DNA of 64,000 nt from Armigeres subalbatus (GCF_024139115.2 NC_085141.1:369977925-370041924), one strand, 5' to 3'; shown: positions 1 through 10,771, counted from the stretch's first letter. Made by a program: numbers and translations. The notes: generated by a model not told the origin, from the sequence alone.

Positions 1-146
1 AGGCAGGCTTCTTCTTTGCTCCGCGTAGGTAGGCCTAAAGTTTGAGTGCAAAGCAAATTTACGAAGATTTTCTTGTTTGTAAATATCACGTGAATCCGGT
101 GCGTGTGCAACGAATTTTATTCATACTTCCCTTTATTATAGCAAAA

Positions 147-3128
147 ATGGATCTCGAATTATCTTCCCGTTTCCTTGAAGAGGACTTTTGCCGTTTGTGT
201 TTGTCTAGTATCTATGAACTGCGCACGCTGTTCCCCCGGGAGGCAAATGAATCTACCAACATGATGATGGTCACGAAGATAAGCTTGCTGGCTGAGATCA
301 TTGTAAGTACATAATCAATAGGGTGATCCAAAATGAATCGTATGGTAGATTATGTTTAATGCTGTCCAATGAGCAGCTCGAAGTTGTTCCCGTCCTGCTC
401 GTTCTTTCTTGTCAACAAATGGGCATGAGCAGGACAGGGAGAAACTTCGAGCTACTTCAAGCTCTCATTGGACAGCACTTTTGTTAGGGTAAAGTACCCA
501 ATAGTGGACCCTCAACCAATAGTGGACCCTCCAGCCATTTTTTCATTATTACAGCACAATGGAAACATTTTACTATGAAATTCCATCGGGAGAACCTACC
601 TTACAGTCCAATGATTTGATCACATGCATTGAAAATGCTATGAAAAGTAAATTTAGATGATTTTTTACAATTCTATAAAAAATAAACACGAGAGTGTCCA
701 TTATAGGAATATTTTGGGGGGTCCATAATAGGGAAGAAGAACGTCCCGAAACGAAACATGAAAATCAAATGAAGTGTCGACTATAGGCCTTTTCACGAGA
801 CGTTTAAAATCAGCTGATTTTACCGTCAATTGACAGTTCTTCTATGAAAGTGACAGCTTCGGACTTGCAGGCCTGTTCAGCGGTTGTAAACAAGTGCAGT
901 CTCGGCAGTGTCACATGAAAAGGCCTATAGGGAAGCAATTTCCTATTATGGACCCCCAGGGGGTCTACTATAGGGCGAATTCAGTCCGACTTTAAAATGT
1001 TAATTTCGAAGAATAACGTCGAGTATTTGAGTGTTTTATGTATGTATCGTGAAGAGGAGATGCAGAGCTTGATATTAGATATCACGCAAAATTAATATTT
1101 TGAAAATTTCCACTCATTATGCCCGCAAGAGCAAAATTTCGCTACTAGGGGGTCCACTATTGGGCATTTTACCCTATAAGCTCAGATTAATAAAATTAAT
1201 TAAGTTATAAGTTATTTATTAATTAGGTCATAAGGAAATCTATTAGCTACATATAAAGCACTTTGCTCTACTTACTAGAACTATTGGCCACTTTATTTTT
1301 TATGTGACCGCTCAAACCAATCATTCCTATTAAAAAAAAAGCTATTAGGTACCTGAAACATATTTTAAGAACATTCTTTACCGTTACAGATTGTTCCTTC
1401 GGAAGAACTAAATGCTCGCATTTGCTCTCGCTGTTTCAAGCAGCTGGAGGAGTTTGAGACGTTTCGGCGACGATGCAGAGATAGCGATAACCAGATTCGC
1501 CAAATCCGGACTTTCCGCCAGCAGCAGACGGTTGCGTCAGAGCGGAACTCCAATCCTCCGTTGGTTAGCCAAGAGCGTCCAAGAGAGAGCACCGTGTCTA
1601 CAAGCGATCGATACGGAGGAATATTCGATGTGATGGCATACTGCGAAGTGACGCCCGGAGAGCATCTAATGTTTTTCGATGGGTTCGTTTATCAGTCGGA
1701 AAGTTTGCTTGTCTGGCGTTGCGAGGTTCCGATATGCCCATGCCAGCTGCTGGTCCAACATGACAACGCTAAATTCTGGGTTTATGGCACCCACAATCAT
1801 GAAAAACTTTCCGGTGATGGCGACAAGCGGTAAATCCATTTGCATTTTTGAACTACTGTAACGTAAAGAATATCTATTTGTGTTTTTAATATTGTAGGGT
1901 GTTCAAGAAAATGAACCAACAAATCTGTGCGTATCTCAATAAGCTACGTGATAAAATAGATGGAACAATCAATAATAATATTTCGGAGCAAAGCAAATCG
2001 ACAAGTGTACAGCAAAGCTCCGCCGAAAATGAGCAGGAACAGGCTTCTTCAAGCACGTACCAATCAATCATCTACTACTTCAATAATGGAGGTAATCGGC
2101 CTACGATACTCGTCGATGGCCATCGTTATCACAAGGAAGCAACGTCTAATGGTGTCATCCCCACGCAGATCTACTGGAGGTGCAGTGCCAAGAATTGCCT
2201 GGGTATGATTTTGACTACTGCTGATCTTCGAAATTCCAAAATGCATAAAGATCACAACCATGCGCCTCTATTGAATGAGTCATTTGTGCCGACTGAAAGC
2301 AATAATTGTGTGAAGGTAACGACTGCTCCCTTGTTGGGTGTAACGTCGCCGCCTGTATCAGTTGATATTCCGGGGAACAGCAGTTCATTTGGCATCGCGA
2401 TTATCAAACTTCCCACTCCACCTGTGACTGTTATGCCTAGGATTGATCTTATCGATAATTCTTCCCAGCTTATTTCTGAGATGCGACAGATCACATCTTC
2501 GAATCAGATTCCAACTATCGGATCGTCTCATTCAATGTCAACAGTTCAGCAACCGACTACGGCAGAAGCTTTGAGGTCATCAAGCTCGAATTCCTCGTTA
2601 GGCAATTCTGCGGGACAAGTTGCCATACGTTGCCATTCAGCGAATACGCTGAAACGCAGAGAGATATCGACTGCTTCGCCGAGACCGGACAAGTTATTGA
2701 AGACGCCAACCTCGGCGGCTAAAACGCCTGTTATTTTGTCGCAAATCGAGTTTTATCGATGTCCGAACATCTCCGGGGGAATCATTCTGGTCTACAGGCA
2801 ATTTCTTTACAGTTTCCAACCAACCAATAGATATATTACATGGCAGTGTAAGACCTCAAACTGTGAGGCCAAGGTGCGCAGTGGATGGCAGTTGGAGTAT
2901 CTAGCTCAGTACGTCGACCACAATCATGGACCATCGGAGGATCATGTTGTTGACTTGGACAACTATCTTCCGACGTCAGATGCTCTGAAGATACTGAGCA
3001 GGCTGAATCCAACGAAGCCCAGACAGCCACCGCGTCAAGGTAGGGTACCACAAACAATAAAGACACAGATAAACAGACGTCTCACTCAAAATAAGTTCCA
3101 TCGTAACGGTAGATTCAATTTTTTGTAG
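147..3128 (+). CDS. ZAD domain protein with three FLYWCH-type zinc fingers
   Basis: Three exons join in frame: 147-302, 1390-1829 and 1898-3128, giving 608 residues. Donors at 303 and 1830 are GT and both acceptors are AG. The N-terminus has the ZAD pattern of insect zinc-finger proteins: C15-x2-C18 in CRLCL, then C64-x2-C67. Three FLYWCH-like modules follow at about residues 137-190, 256-322 and 483-545. Each has an aromatic/Gly start, a W-[RQ]-C core, a second Cys, and a final HNH (HNHE, HNHA, HNHG). The linkers are Ser/Thr-rich. ZAD is a zinc-binding dimerisation domain and FLYWCH binds DNA or protein (as in Mod(mdg4)), so a nuclear DNA-binding or chromatin role is inferred. ZAD usually pairs with C2H2 fingers, so this pairing is unusual. 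The ATG at 147 is chosen because it precedes CRLCL closely; an upstream start is possible. A GTAGGG near 3041 could be an alternative donor. Confidence 0.8.
361..476. repeat. Foldback hairpin in intron 1 of the ZAD gene
   Basis: GCTGTCCAATGAG at 361-373 is the exact inverse of CTCATTGGACAGC at 464-476. The inner parts also pair (AGCTCGAAGTT with AACTTCGAGCT; GTCCTGCTC with GAGCAGGAC). This is a 116-bp foldback, probably a tiny MITE, lying just upstream of a larger MITE. Confidence 0.75.
487..1174 (+). mobile_element. TA-flanked MITE, family A, copy 1
   Basis: The left end reads GGGTAAAGTACCCAATAGTG and the right end is its near inverse (CACTATTGGGCATTTTACCC). TA lies on both sides (485-486 and 1175-1176). 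There is no coding capacity, so it is non-autonomous. A second copy lies in the opposite direction at 14889-15410. This copy is longer mainly because another element is inserted at 786-929. Confidence 0.85.
786..929. mobile_element. Small MITE nested inside family A copy 1
   Basis: This segment interrupts family A. The sequence starts GGCCTTTTCACG after TATA (782-785) and ends CATGAAAAGGCC before TATA (926-929). The other family A copy has a single TATA at this point (near 15111) and serves as an empty site. Element length is about 140 bp; the duplication is TA or TATA. Confidence 0.8.
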
Positions 3129-3989
3129 GTGGTTAATCGGCCACCGATGGCGCTTCCATCGATTTTGCTTGTGTTTGGCGTTTCCACACTACCGCCATCT
3201 GGTTGCCGATTGTCCAATTACAGTGAATTTAGCATTGGGCGATAATGTTTCCTCGACGATGATTTTAATTGCATTTTGTTCTAAGTAAGACGTCTGTTTC
3301 TCTGTGATAAAGATTTCTTCTGTTTTAGACATTCGGTTTTACGTTTCAGGTAGAAATTCCCAGTCCGTTGCTAGCGTGCCGCCGGCTAGGTCACATACTC
3401 AGCAGCGTAGGATGTCATCCTGGTGTTGACATCATTGCCCAAGTAATATGTGAGCCTAATTCGTTTTTTCAATGAAATTCCGTTTAATTTTTATTTTAAT
3501 AGTTTATTCTGACGTTCTTTAAACGTTTTAAGGCAGCCTATGTAACGATTGTTAAATGCCGTGTTGGTGCATAGGAAAAACTTACTACCAAATCGGTTGA
3601 TACAAAAGCACTGTAAGCTGGGTATTATTATATTTTTTTAATTCTGGCTTTTTGATACGCGTGTGCAGAAACACAAATTATTTTACTCACTACGTTTCTT
3701 ATACCTATAAGTAGAAATAGCTAAATGCAGCAATAAGCAGTCGATCTGTAGTCTTCTTTTGTTAAGTGTAGTCGATCTTTTGTTAAGTTGTCGCACTTTT
3801 ATTTCAATCTAATAAAGATCACTCTACTCTGTAATTGGATCCTTTGATGGTAAAAGTAAAATAATGAAATGAAACATTTTTCTACAACATATTTAATCAT
3901 GTCAAGTTAAATAATCTTTTGGATTTCTCACAACATTCTTGAACATTTAGATTAGGTAAAACATGGTCTACATCTACAATGATGTAGCT
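3129..3989 (+). other. 3' UTR of the ZAD gene and flank; poly(A) signal 3811-3816
   Basis: No reading frame is supported. An AATAAA hexamer at 3811-3816 followed by a T/G-rich stretch is a plausible polyadenylation signal about 680 bp after the stop codon. Two short near-identical stretches about GTCGATCT and TTTTGTTAAG occur at 3740-3790. Confidence 0.5.
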
Positions 3990-4198
3990 CAGGCCTGCCC
4001 AACCTTTTCAAGCCACGGGTCAATTTTTAGAATTCACACTTGCTGGCGGGCCAGAAAATATTATGTACATAGCTTTCTAAATATTTTCAATTTTTTTTTC
4101 TATTTTCTAGAAAAACTAAACACAATTTAATTGCGTTAAAGCAATATTTATTGTATATTTTGTTTTCGTCGTTGCATTAGAGGTCCATTTGAATCTCT
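3990..4198 (+). mobile_element. hAT-like remnant, left part, split by Copia
   Basis: CAGGCCTGCCCAACC at 3990 and the GCGGGCCAGA stretch near 4046 resemble hAT/Charlie-type ends. Similar GCGGGCC and GAGGGCCGG stretches resume at 9530-9630 on the far side of Copia, which suggests one older element split by the Copia insertion. Exact ends and a target duplication could not be fixed. Confidence 0.4.
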
Positions 4199-4371
4199 TG
4201 TGATTAGTAATGCACAGTGGTTTAACAGAGAACAAAATATTTATTGGACTAGTCATGTGGAGAGTGCAAAATAGAATGAACAGAATTTTCTATTTAGTTT
4301 TAATCAATAGGTTGCTAAGGTAGTGTTGAAGAGAACCAATGGTAGCTTGGACTCCGATTACAATATCAACA
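4199..4371 (-). repeat. Copia 3' LTR with adjoining polypurine tract
   Basis: On the minus strand the LTR starts TGTTGATATTG at 4371 and ends AATCACA at 4199. It directly follows the purine tract GAGAGGGGG (4380-4372). The LTR is 173 bp. Its last 15 bases recur at 8473-8487 beside the primer-binding site, which fixes the outer boundary. Confidence 0.8.
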
Positions 4372-4378
4372 CCCCCTC

Positions 4379-5086
4379 TCAATCGGTCAACCCGAGCGAT
4401 TTTCGAAGTTCTTGAAACCGGCTATTATCGAGTGCTTTAGTAAAAACGTCTGCTAATTGTTTGTTTGATGGAACCGATTGAATTTTGATATTTCCTTTGA
4501 CAACATGATCTCGCAGGAAGTGGTGCTTCACATCAATGTGTTTAGCCCTTTTCCATTCAATGTTCTTTGCCATAGCTATACATCCGTGGTTATCTTCATA
4601 TATTGTGAATGGTTCATTCGATGATATAATCTTCAAATCTGTAAGAATTCCTTTCAGCCAGATGCCTTCAGAAACAGCCAGACTTAAAGCACCATATTCC
4701 GCTTCGCTTGAAGATAAGGCCACTGTTTGTTGTTTCCTGCTGGCCCAAGAAACCGTATTTCCGAAAACTTGAAAAACGTACCCGCTTACTGATTTCCTGT
4801 CCACAGTATCAGATGCCCAGTCCGCGTCGGCAAATCCTATTAAAGCTTTTGAGGTCCTGTTACTCGTATATTCAAGCTTGATGTTTTTCGTGCCTTTCAG
4901 GTAACGAGCAATCCTTTTCAGAGCTTGAAAATGGGGATCTTCTGGATTCTGTTGATATCTTCCAAGGTATCCGACAGCATAGCTGATATCCGGTCTGACA
5001 CATAGCATCGTGTACATCATACTCCCCAGCAGCAGCTCCCTATAAGGATGTGTGGTTCTTAGCTTCCAATACAAATTTGAGTTCAT
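4379..5086 (-). pseudogene. Copia RNase H and C-terminal RT fragment
   Basis: The 235-residue frame begins in the conserved YRELLLGSMMYTMLCVRPDI block and continues through FADADWA, SSSEAEY, EDNHG and KHIDVKHHF to LADVFTKAL. These are the hallmark RNase H motifs of Copia elements. The stop codon overlaps the polypurine tract, as expected at the end of pol. Its 5' edge lies directly after RT residues that normally sit about 80-100 residues upstream, so an internal deletion joins the two parts. Confidence 0.85.
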
Positions 5087-5825
5087 CTCCGAAAATTAAC
5101 ACGTCATCGACATATATTATTATATAAATGTTGTCTTGCTTGTTTGACTTGGTATATAGACAATAATCATGTTGCGATCGTAGAAATCCATTTGCCAGCA
5201 GTATTTCGTTGAGCTTATTATTCCAGCAACGGGGACTTTGCTTCAACCCATAAAGCGGTTTTTTAAGCTTGCACACCAAGTTTGACTCTGCTTTTACACC
5301 ATCTGGAACTGCTAAATAAACATCTTCTTCGAGATCGCCATACAGGAAGGCAGTCTTGACATCCAGTTGTTGAATGTACATCTTCCGTTGAACAGCTACT
5401 GATAGGACGGTCCGAATTGTTGCCAGTCTTGCGTAGGTTTCACCATAGTCCAAGCCAGCCTTTTGTTGGAACCCCTTGGCTACGAGACGGGCTTTGTAGC
5501 GGACAGGGTTTCCGTCTTCGTTTTCCTTGATACGAAAAATCCATTTGGTTTTGATAGGCTTTATTCCTTTGGGACACTCTTCCAGACTCCAAACATTGTT
5601 TTTCTTAAGTGATTCCAATTTTTCCTTCACAGCTAGAAGCCAAAACGTTTCATCCGGACGTCCGAAGATTTCATCATACGATTCGGGAACATCGATAGGA
5701 TACGTGGATATTGTTCCAATGTCTGTAGGTGAATATTGTACGGCAGAAAATATACGTCCAGTCAAGAAATCTTTAAACTTACCAGGGAATCTGCGCTCCC
5801 GTTCGCTGTGCCTCGTGGTTTCCAT
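5040..5825 (-). pseudogene. Copia reverse transcriptase fragment
   Basis: This frame shows the Copia RT core: NVWSLEECPKGIKPIKTKWIF, then VRYKARLVAKGFQQ, QLDVKTAFLYGDL, KPLYGLKQSPRCW and the catalytic YVDD near its 3' end. It is in a different frame from the upstream gag-integrase segment (a frameshift near 5760-5825) and from the RNase H segment. The frame ends just after YVDDVLIFGDEL, where a deletion removes the thumb region. Confidence 0.85.
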
Positions 5826-7699
5826 ATCAAGGTTTGAACCAAGTTCTTGTTGCGAAGGGAGCGCTGCTGGTATTGAAGGTCCAGGGTTGAATTCATCTTT
5901 TCGGATTCATCATCGGTCAAAAGCATCGCACCGGAGCCGGCATGATCAGCGTTCTCCCCCTCTTGCTCGGGCCTTGGTGCAGTTGGAATTTCGTTTTGGA
6001 TTTGATCATTGATTTCTAAATTCAGATCGTATGGAACCACAATTAAAGGAGTCTTCGATTGTTTCTTATCAGCGTACGGAAAAGAGAATTCATCGAATTT
6101 AACATCCCTGGATATGAACAGCTGCCTTGATTCAATGTTCCATAGTCGGTAGCCATTTGGTGCATAGCCGACCATTACTGCAACTTTGCTCTTCGGATCA
6201 AGCTTTCTCCTTTGTTGCGACGGTATCCATGCATAAGCTTTGCATCCAAACACTCGAAGCTTCGTCAAATCCGGTTTTTCACTCATCCAAAGCTCGGCAG
6301 GGGATTTTCGGTCAACGATAGCACGTGTTGGACTTCTGTTAATTAGGTAAACTGAAGCAAGTACCGCTTCGCCCCACATAGATTTAGGAACACTTGATTC
6401 CACCAACATCGAACGCACTTTCTCAATTATGGTCCTATTTAATCTTTCGGCTACTCCATTCTGCTGAGGTGTATAAGCGGCTGTAGTTTCAAGTTGTATG
6501 CCTTTTTCTTCGTAGTATCGTTTTTGATTATTAGAACAATATTCACGGCCTTGATCAACGGTGAGTTTGGAAATAGCATGACCCATTGCTGCAGTTGCCA
6601 TTGCCTCGTAACAACGAAATTTCTCAAAGACTTCAGACTTTGCCTTGACTAGGTAAACAACTGCAAAATGCGTAAAATCGTCTACAAATGACACAAAATA
6701 TCGCGATCCATCCATGGCTACAGGAGTGATTGGACCGCAAACATCCGAATGGATTCTTTCTAGCGGACGAAAAGTGCGAGGTCGGGTGCCATAAAACGGT
6801 TCACGGCATTGCTTCCCAAAAACACAAGCATCACACATTTCCAGTTTACCATTCAGCATTGAAATGCCTATAACCATATCGAATTTCACCAGCGCTTCTA
6901 AATTACCACTTCCAATGTGGCCTAACCGACGATGCCAAAGATTGATGTCTTGCACAGCACACAAGTTTGCAAATCCGTCAACCGAGTAGAACACATCGAG
7001 TTCGTAGGAATCACCTCTAAGCGGACATCTTGCGATCACCGAGTTTTCATGCTTAATTTCTCCTACTTTAGGTCCAAAATTTACCATCACACCGGCCTTG
7101 GTCATCCGCTTGACTGATAACAAATTAGCTCGAAGATTCGGTACAAACAGCACGTCGTAAATGATCATTTTCACACCTTTACGATTAACTCCACAAATAG
7201 TACCTTTATACCATGCGGTCATTGACTGGTCATTCTTCGCCACACCGATTACGACAGGTTCATCTAACTTCTTTAATGACTTGAACACTTTCTTTTCGTT
7301 TGCAAGATGATGACTCGCCCCGGAATCTAGCTTGAATGTCACCATACTACGTCGGGTATCCTCAGCTCCATTTACTCCAACCATGAATGCAACAGCCTTG
7401 TTATTCGTAATTACGTTAGCTTCCGCTTGCAACTTGACACGACAATCTTTCGCCATATGGCCCTTCTTCTGGCACCTGTTGCATTTTCCGTTGAACTTCC
7501 GTGGCTTCTGCTTAAATCCAGCGAAGGCTGCAGGTTTCTCTTTACCCGTATCCACCATTCTATCGGACTTTTTCAGTTCTTCAGCCATCAATCGTTCGCG
7601 TACAACATCCAGAGTTAACTGCTTTTCTCCTAGGTTCTCCAACGCCGTTACAAGTGGGTCATGGGATTCAGGCAATGTTACAAATAACTGCGACACCAT
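5762..7699 (-). pseudogene. Copia gag C-terminus, protease and integrase
   Basis: The 645-residue frame contains, in order, a gag C-terminus, a CCHC knuckle (CNRCQKKGHMAKDC), a protease active site (LDSGASHH), the integrase HHCC zinc finger (HRRLGH then CDACVFGKQC), and the integrase core with HSDVCGP, VDQGREY and the Glu of PQQNGVAERLNRT (D,D-35-E). It is the longest intact piece of the element and is open at its 5' end because an insertion separates it from the gag N-terminus. Confidence 0.9.
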
Positions 7700-8034
7700 T
7701 GTGGTAGTAGCGGATTGTGTTAAAATAATAATCGGAGATACGAAATGAAAGCATGAGTTATTTGAATGAGATTTGAATTTATAAATCGAAGCAATCGGCG
7801 TTCGACTAGTAGGAGCCCATTAGCACACGAATATGAACTCGATTGACAGAACGAATCAAAGAACGAGACGATACTGATTCGAATATTGTGTACATCTTCT
7901 ATGTATCACTAGAGCTACTCGTTCTGTCAGAGCATACTTGTGAGCACACAGCCCATGATAATGCAGATATTCGACGGATGTCCTAAGGATATTCGCTCGG
8001 CCCCGACTGCGCCATGTCGGGGCCGAGCTCAACA
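7700..8034 (-). mobile_element. Insertion in Copia gag, possibly a solo LTR
   Basis: About 335 bp break the gag frame between KLEE and VSQLFVTLPES. Read on the minus strand the insert starts TGTTGAG, has a strong GC-rich hairpin (GGCCCCGAC with GTCGGGGCC near 8000-8025), and ends ACCACA. TG...CA ends and the TGTTGAG start suit a solo LTR, perhaps BEL/Pao type. No clean 5-bp target duplication is visible, so the class is uncertain. Confidence 0.45.
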
Positions 8035-8298
8035 TCCTTCCTCCAACTTTGCGCCAGCTGACTTGAGTTGTCTCACCGGCTCGTCGAACACCTTCAAATG
8101 ATCCTTGATCAACGATCCTTCTGCCATCTTGAGCCTTGCGAGTTGCTTCCGAACAAATGTTTGAGACGACACCGACTTCTTCGCATAAACGTTTTCCAAA
8201 ACGGTCCAAATTTCCTTTGCTGTAGTCTTCTCGCGTATCAGATCCAGGAGGTCGTCGTGAATGAAGGAAATAATTACGTTCGCAGCCTTATTGTCCAT
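8035..8298 (-). pseudogene. Copia gag N-terminal fragment
   Basis: The frame reads DNKAANVIISFIHDDLLDLI, then EIWTVLENVYAKKS, RKQLARLKMAEG and FDEPVRQLKSAGAKLEE, typical of Copia gag (UBN2-like). Upstream, the FEKWT block lies in another frame, so about one base is missing near 8298. The insertion at 7700-8034 ends it. Confidence 0.8.
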
Positions 8299-8452
8299 TT
8301 TTCAAATTTTGTTTGGTCTTCCGCAGCTGCTGGTGCATCCTGGATTATCGCATCTAACAGCTCAACGGATTTTAAATAACGCTCCATCCGAAATTTCTAA
8401 TTTTCATACCCAATCCCGGAAAACGGAACTATTCCGTGAACTGTTTCTCTTC

Positions 8453-8472
8453 GTGAGTCGCCCATAACCTCT
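8453..8472 (-). promoter_or_regulatory. Copia primer-binding site
   Basis: Just inside the 5' LTR remnant the minus strand reads AGAGGTTATGGGCGACTCAC. GGTTATGGG matches the internal initiator-Met tRNA segment known to prime copia. The same block recurs inverted at 9387-9407 in the other arm of the palindrome. Confidence 0.6.
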
Positions 8473-8956
8473 TGTGATTAGTAATGCGTTTCCTACCTGG
8501 GCCCTTTCAAATATCATTTCATAGAATGATTCAGATTTTATTCCTTTAATACAGCAAAACTTTCCGATCAAATTAAGCAAACGGCTTTTCTTTTTTCAAC
8601 GTGAACATAAGCTACTTTGACCCAGGGATGTTAACAATCATTCAGTAATTTGCGTTCGATCATTTAGTAGTTTGTCAATAACACATTACAGAAGCTGAAT
8701 TTCATGTTGTATGGTGGACTTCTAGTGCGAAGGTTTTTCTACAACTTTGTCTAATGGTTCGTTTTTAGAATCCAACTAATAACGGAGTTAGAGTGCTAGT
8801 TGCAGTAACTTAAACTAAATGATTGGAATTTTGTTATCATTTAGTCTAAGTTACTAAAACTATAGCTATAACTCCTTTACTAGTGGAATTCAAACAACGA
8901 ACCATTAGGCAGAGTTGTAGAAAAACCTTCGCACTAGAAGTCCACCATACAACATA

Positions 8957-9146
8957 GGGGTAATGACGGCTTTGGTAGGTTTTGTTCTATTATTGGCAGG
9001 GGGTTTTTTATGACTGATTATGCTCAAATTTGGCCCAAGCATTCTTTGCATATCAAAGAATATTGTGGCCAAATTTCATAAAATTCGGTCGACAAAAACA
9101 CCCCTGCCAATAATGGAACAAAACCTGCCAAAGCCGTCTGTTCCCC
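8957..9146. mobile_element. MITE family B, copy 1
   Basis: This 190-bp element has about 50-bp terminal inverted repeats containing GACGGCTTTGGCAGGTTTTG-type sequence, with GGGG/CCCC termini and TA on both sides (8955-8956, 9147-9148). Other copies are at 23358-23547 and 45819-46010. It has no coding capacity. Confidence 0.9.
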
Positions 9147-9415
9147 TATTTTGAAATTCAGCTTCTGGAATGTGTTATTGACAAATTACTAAATGATCGA
9201 ACGCAAATTACTGAATGATCGTTAACATCCCTGGGTCAAAGTAGCTTATGTTCACGTTGAAAAAAGAAAAGCCGTTTGCTTAATTTGATCGGAAAGTTTT
9301 GCTGTATTAAAGGAATAAAATCTGAATCATTCTATGAAATGATATTTGAAAGGGCCCAGGTAGGAAACGCATTACTAATCACAAGAGGTTATGGGCGACT
9401 CACGAAGAGAAACAG

Positions 9416-9782
9416 TGTGTAAAATACTCTTTTTCGTTTCCAAATAAAATTAATTGTTTTGCAGCGCGAGCTTTAATTTAAAACTTACATATTGAATAAC
9501 GAATAATAAAACAAAACTTCTGGAGACAGGTAGAAAAGCTGGCGGGCCAATTATGAGGTTATTTTTCTAACATGCCGCGGGCCACACAAAAATGGAACCG
9601 AGGGCCGGATTGTTTACTAGATTACTATAAGGTTATATACATTGGAAGATATTTTAACAGGTCGCAATCGCATTCAAGTCTGCGACAGTAGCGCGTACGG
9701 ACGTGGTTTCTTTTAGCGCATTTTATTGAAGGTTTTTTTTATCTCGTTCATTTGTTGTTAGATACGACCTTGCTAAAAGGCG
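9416..9782. other. Intergenic; right part of hAT-like remnant near 9530-9630
   Basis: No gene was seen. GCTGGCGGGCCAATTATG near 9539 and CCGCGGGCCAC/GAGGGCCGG near 9577-9608 match the GC-rich blocks of the remnant at 3990, consistent with the other half of the element split by Copia. Confidence 0.35.
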
Positions 9783-10594
9783 AAATGCTAGGGTAGGACC
9801 GGCTATGCAACATAAAAACCCAGAATAATCCACCTAGCGGTGGCAGGGCATCAGGGACTATGTCCAAGGACTTGACAATCCCTCCCCAGGCTATCTGCGA
9901 GTTGTGGGTTTTGACAGTGGGCTCTGTTAAACTTCTATGTGACTTGCATCCCCGCTACTTCGACGTCGTAGCGCTGCAGGAAATCTGCTGGACAGGACAG
10001 AAAGTGTGGAAAAGCGGGCATCGAGCGGCTATCTTCTAACAAAGCTGTGGCACCACCAACGAGCTGGGAACCGGCTTCATAGTGCTGGGCAAGATGCGCC
10101 AACGCGTGATTGGGTGGCAGCCAATCAACGCAAGGATGTGCAAACTGAGGATAAAAGGCCGTTCCTTCAACTATAGCATCAACGTGCACTGCCCACACGA
10201 AGAGAGTCCCGTCGACCAGAAAGAAGGGTTCTATGCACAGCTGGAGCAGACATACGCGACAGACGTAGAGAGTCCCGACGAAGAGAAAGAAGGGTTCTAT
10301 GAACAGCTGGAGCAGACATACGGAGCAGACACACGATGGATGCCCACTGCGGGTCGTCAAAATCGTCATTGGCGACCTGAACAGATAGGAAGGGAGGAAA
10401 TGTATAGACCGGTCATCGGGCCGGATAGTCTGCATACCGCATTGAACGACTACGGCCAACGGTGCATAAACTTTGCAGCCTCCCGCGGAATGATAGTCCG
10501 AAACACTTTCTTCCCCCGCAAGAATATCCACAAGGCCACATGGAAATCCCCTAATCAAGAAACGGAAAACATGTACAGTGATCGGCCGGCTTAG
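9783..10594 (+). pseudogene. Non-LTR retrotransposon APE-type endonuclease fragment
   Basis: Broken frames encode VALQEICWTGQ, SCGTTNELGTGF, RVIGWQPINARMCKLRIKG, INVHCPHE and GREEMYRPVIGPDSLH, typical of a LINE apurinic-like endonuclease domain common in mosquitoes. The longest open piece is 10082-10594. Frameshifts interrupt the 5' part. A 66-bp in-frame tandem duplication (10202-10267, repeated 10268-10333) doubles the EGFYxQLEQTY segment, and the following GDLNAQ region is frameshifted. There is no RT domain, so the copy is truncated. Confidence 0.8.
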
Positions 10595-10606
10595 CCCTCC
10601 AACTTC

Positions 10607-10631
10607 AATTATTATTATTATTATTATTATA
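10607..10631. repeat. ATT microsatellite
   Basis: A simple run of TTA/ATT trinucleotides follows the LINE fragment, possibly its degenerate 3' tail. Confidence 0.9.
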
Positions 10632-10771
10632 GAGTTTTGGCACTTCCTCAGCAATCGTGCTGGGAATTTTCACCTACCCCGGGCAATCTGAATGCCAAAG
10701 AGGATTAGGCTTTGTGGATCTCATTCGCCGGTTGACTTAAAATCCCATAATAAATGTTTGCACCGGATGTA

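Larger units (their letters stand above)
4199..8487 (-). mobile_element. Decayed Ty1/Copia retrotransposon
   Basis: On the minus strand the order is LTR remnant, tRNA-type primer site, gag, protease, integrase, reverse transcriptase, RNase H, polypurine tract and 3' LTR. This is the Copia order, with integrase before RT. The 3' LTR is 4199-4371. The 5' LTR keeps only 15 bp (8473-8487) before it is replaced by a palindrome. The coding region is broken by a frameshift in gag, an insertion at 7700-8034, a frameshift between integrase and RT near 5800, and a deletion between RT and RNase H near 5060. It cannot be autonomous. Confidence 0.9.
8441..9415. repeat. 975-bp palindrome including Copia LTR and PBS sequence
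   Basis: The left arm from 8441 and the right arm ending at 9415 are inverse copies over about 390 bp, with the axis near 8830. The outer 47 bp of each arm are Copia leader, PBS and LTR end. The next about 140 bp are unassigned. The core (GATGTTAACAATCATTCAG inward) is a foldback element related to 60245-61013. A family B MITE (8957-9146) is inserted in the right arm. Confidence 0.85.

Noticed and set aside
7856..8209. 117-residue minus frame across the gag region
   Set aside because: It is an out-of-frame reading of Copia gag and the inserted segment.
9935..10654. 239-residue minus frame opposite the LINE endonuclease
   Set aside because: The plus strand carries recognisable endonuclease motifs; this frame has none.
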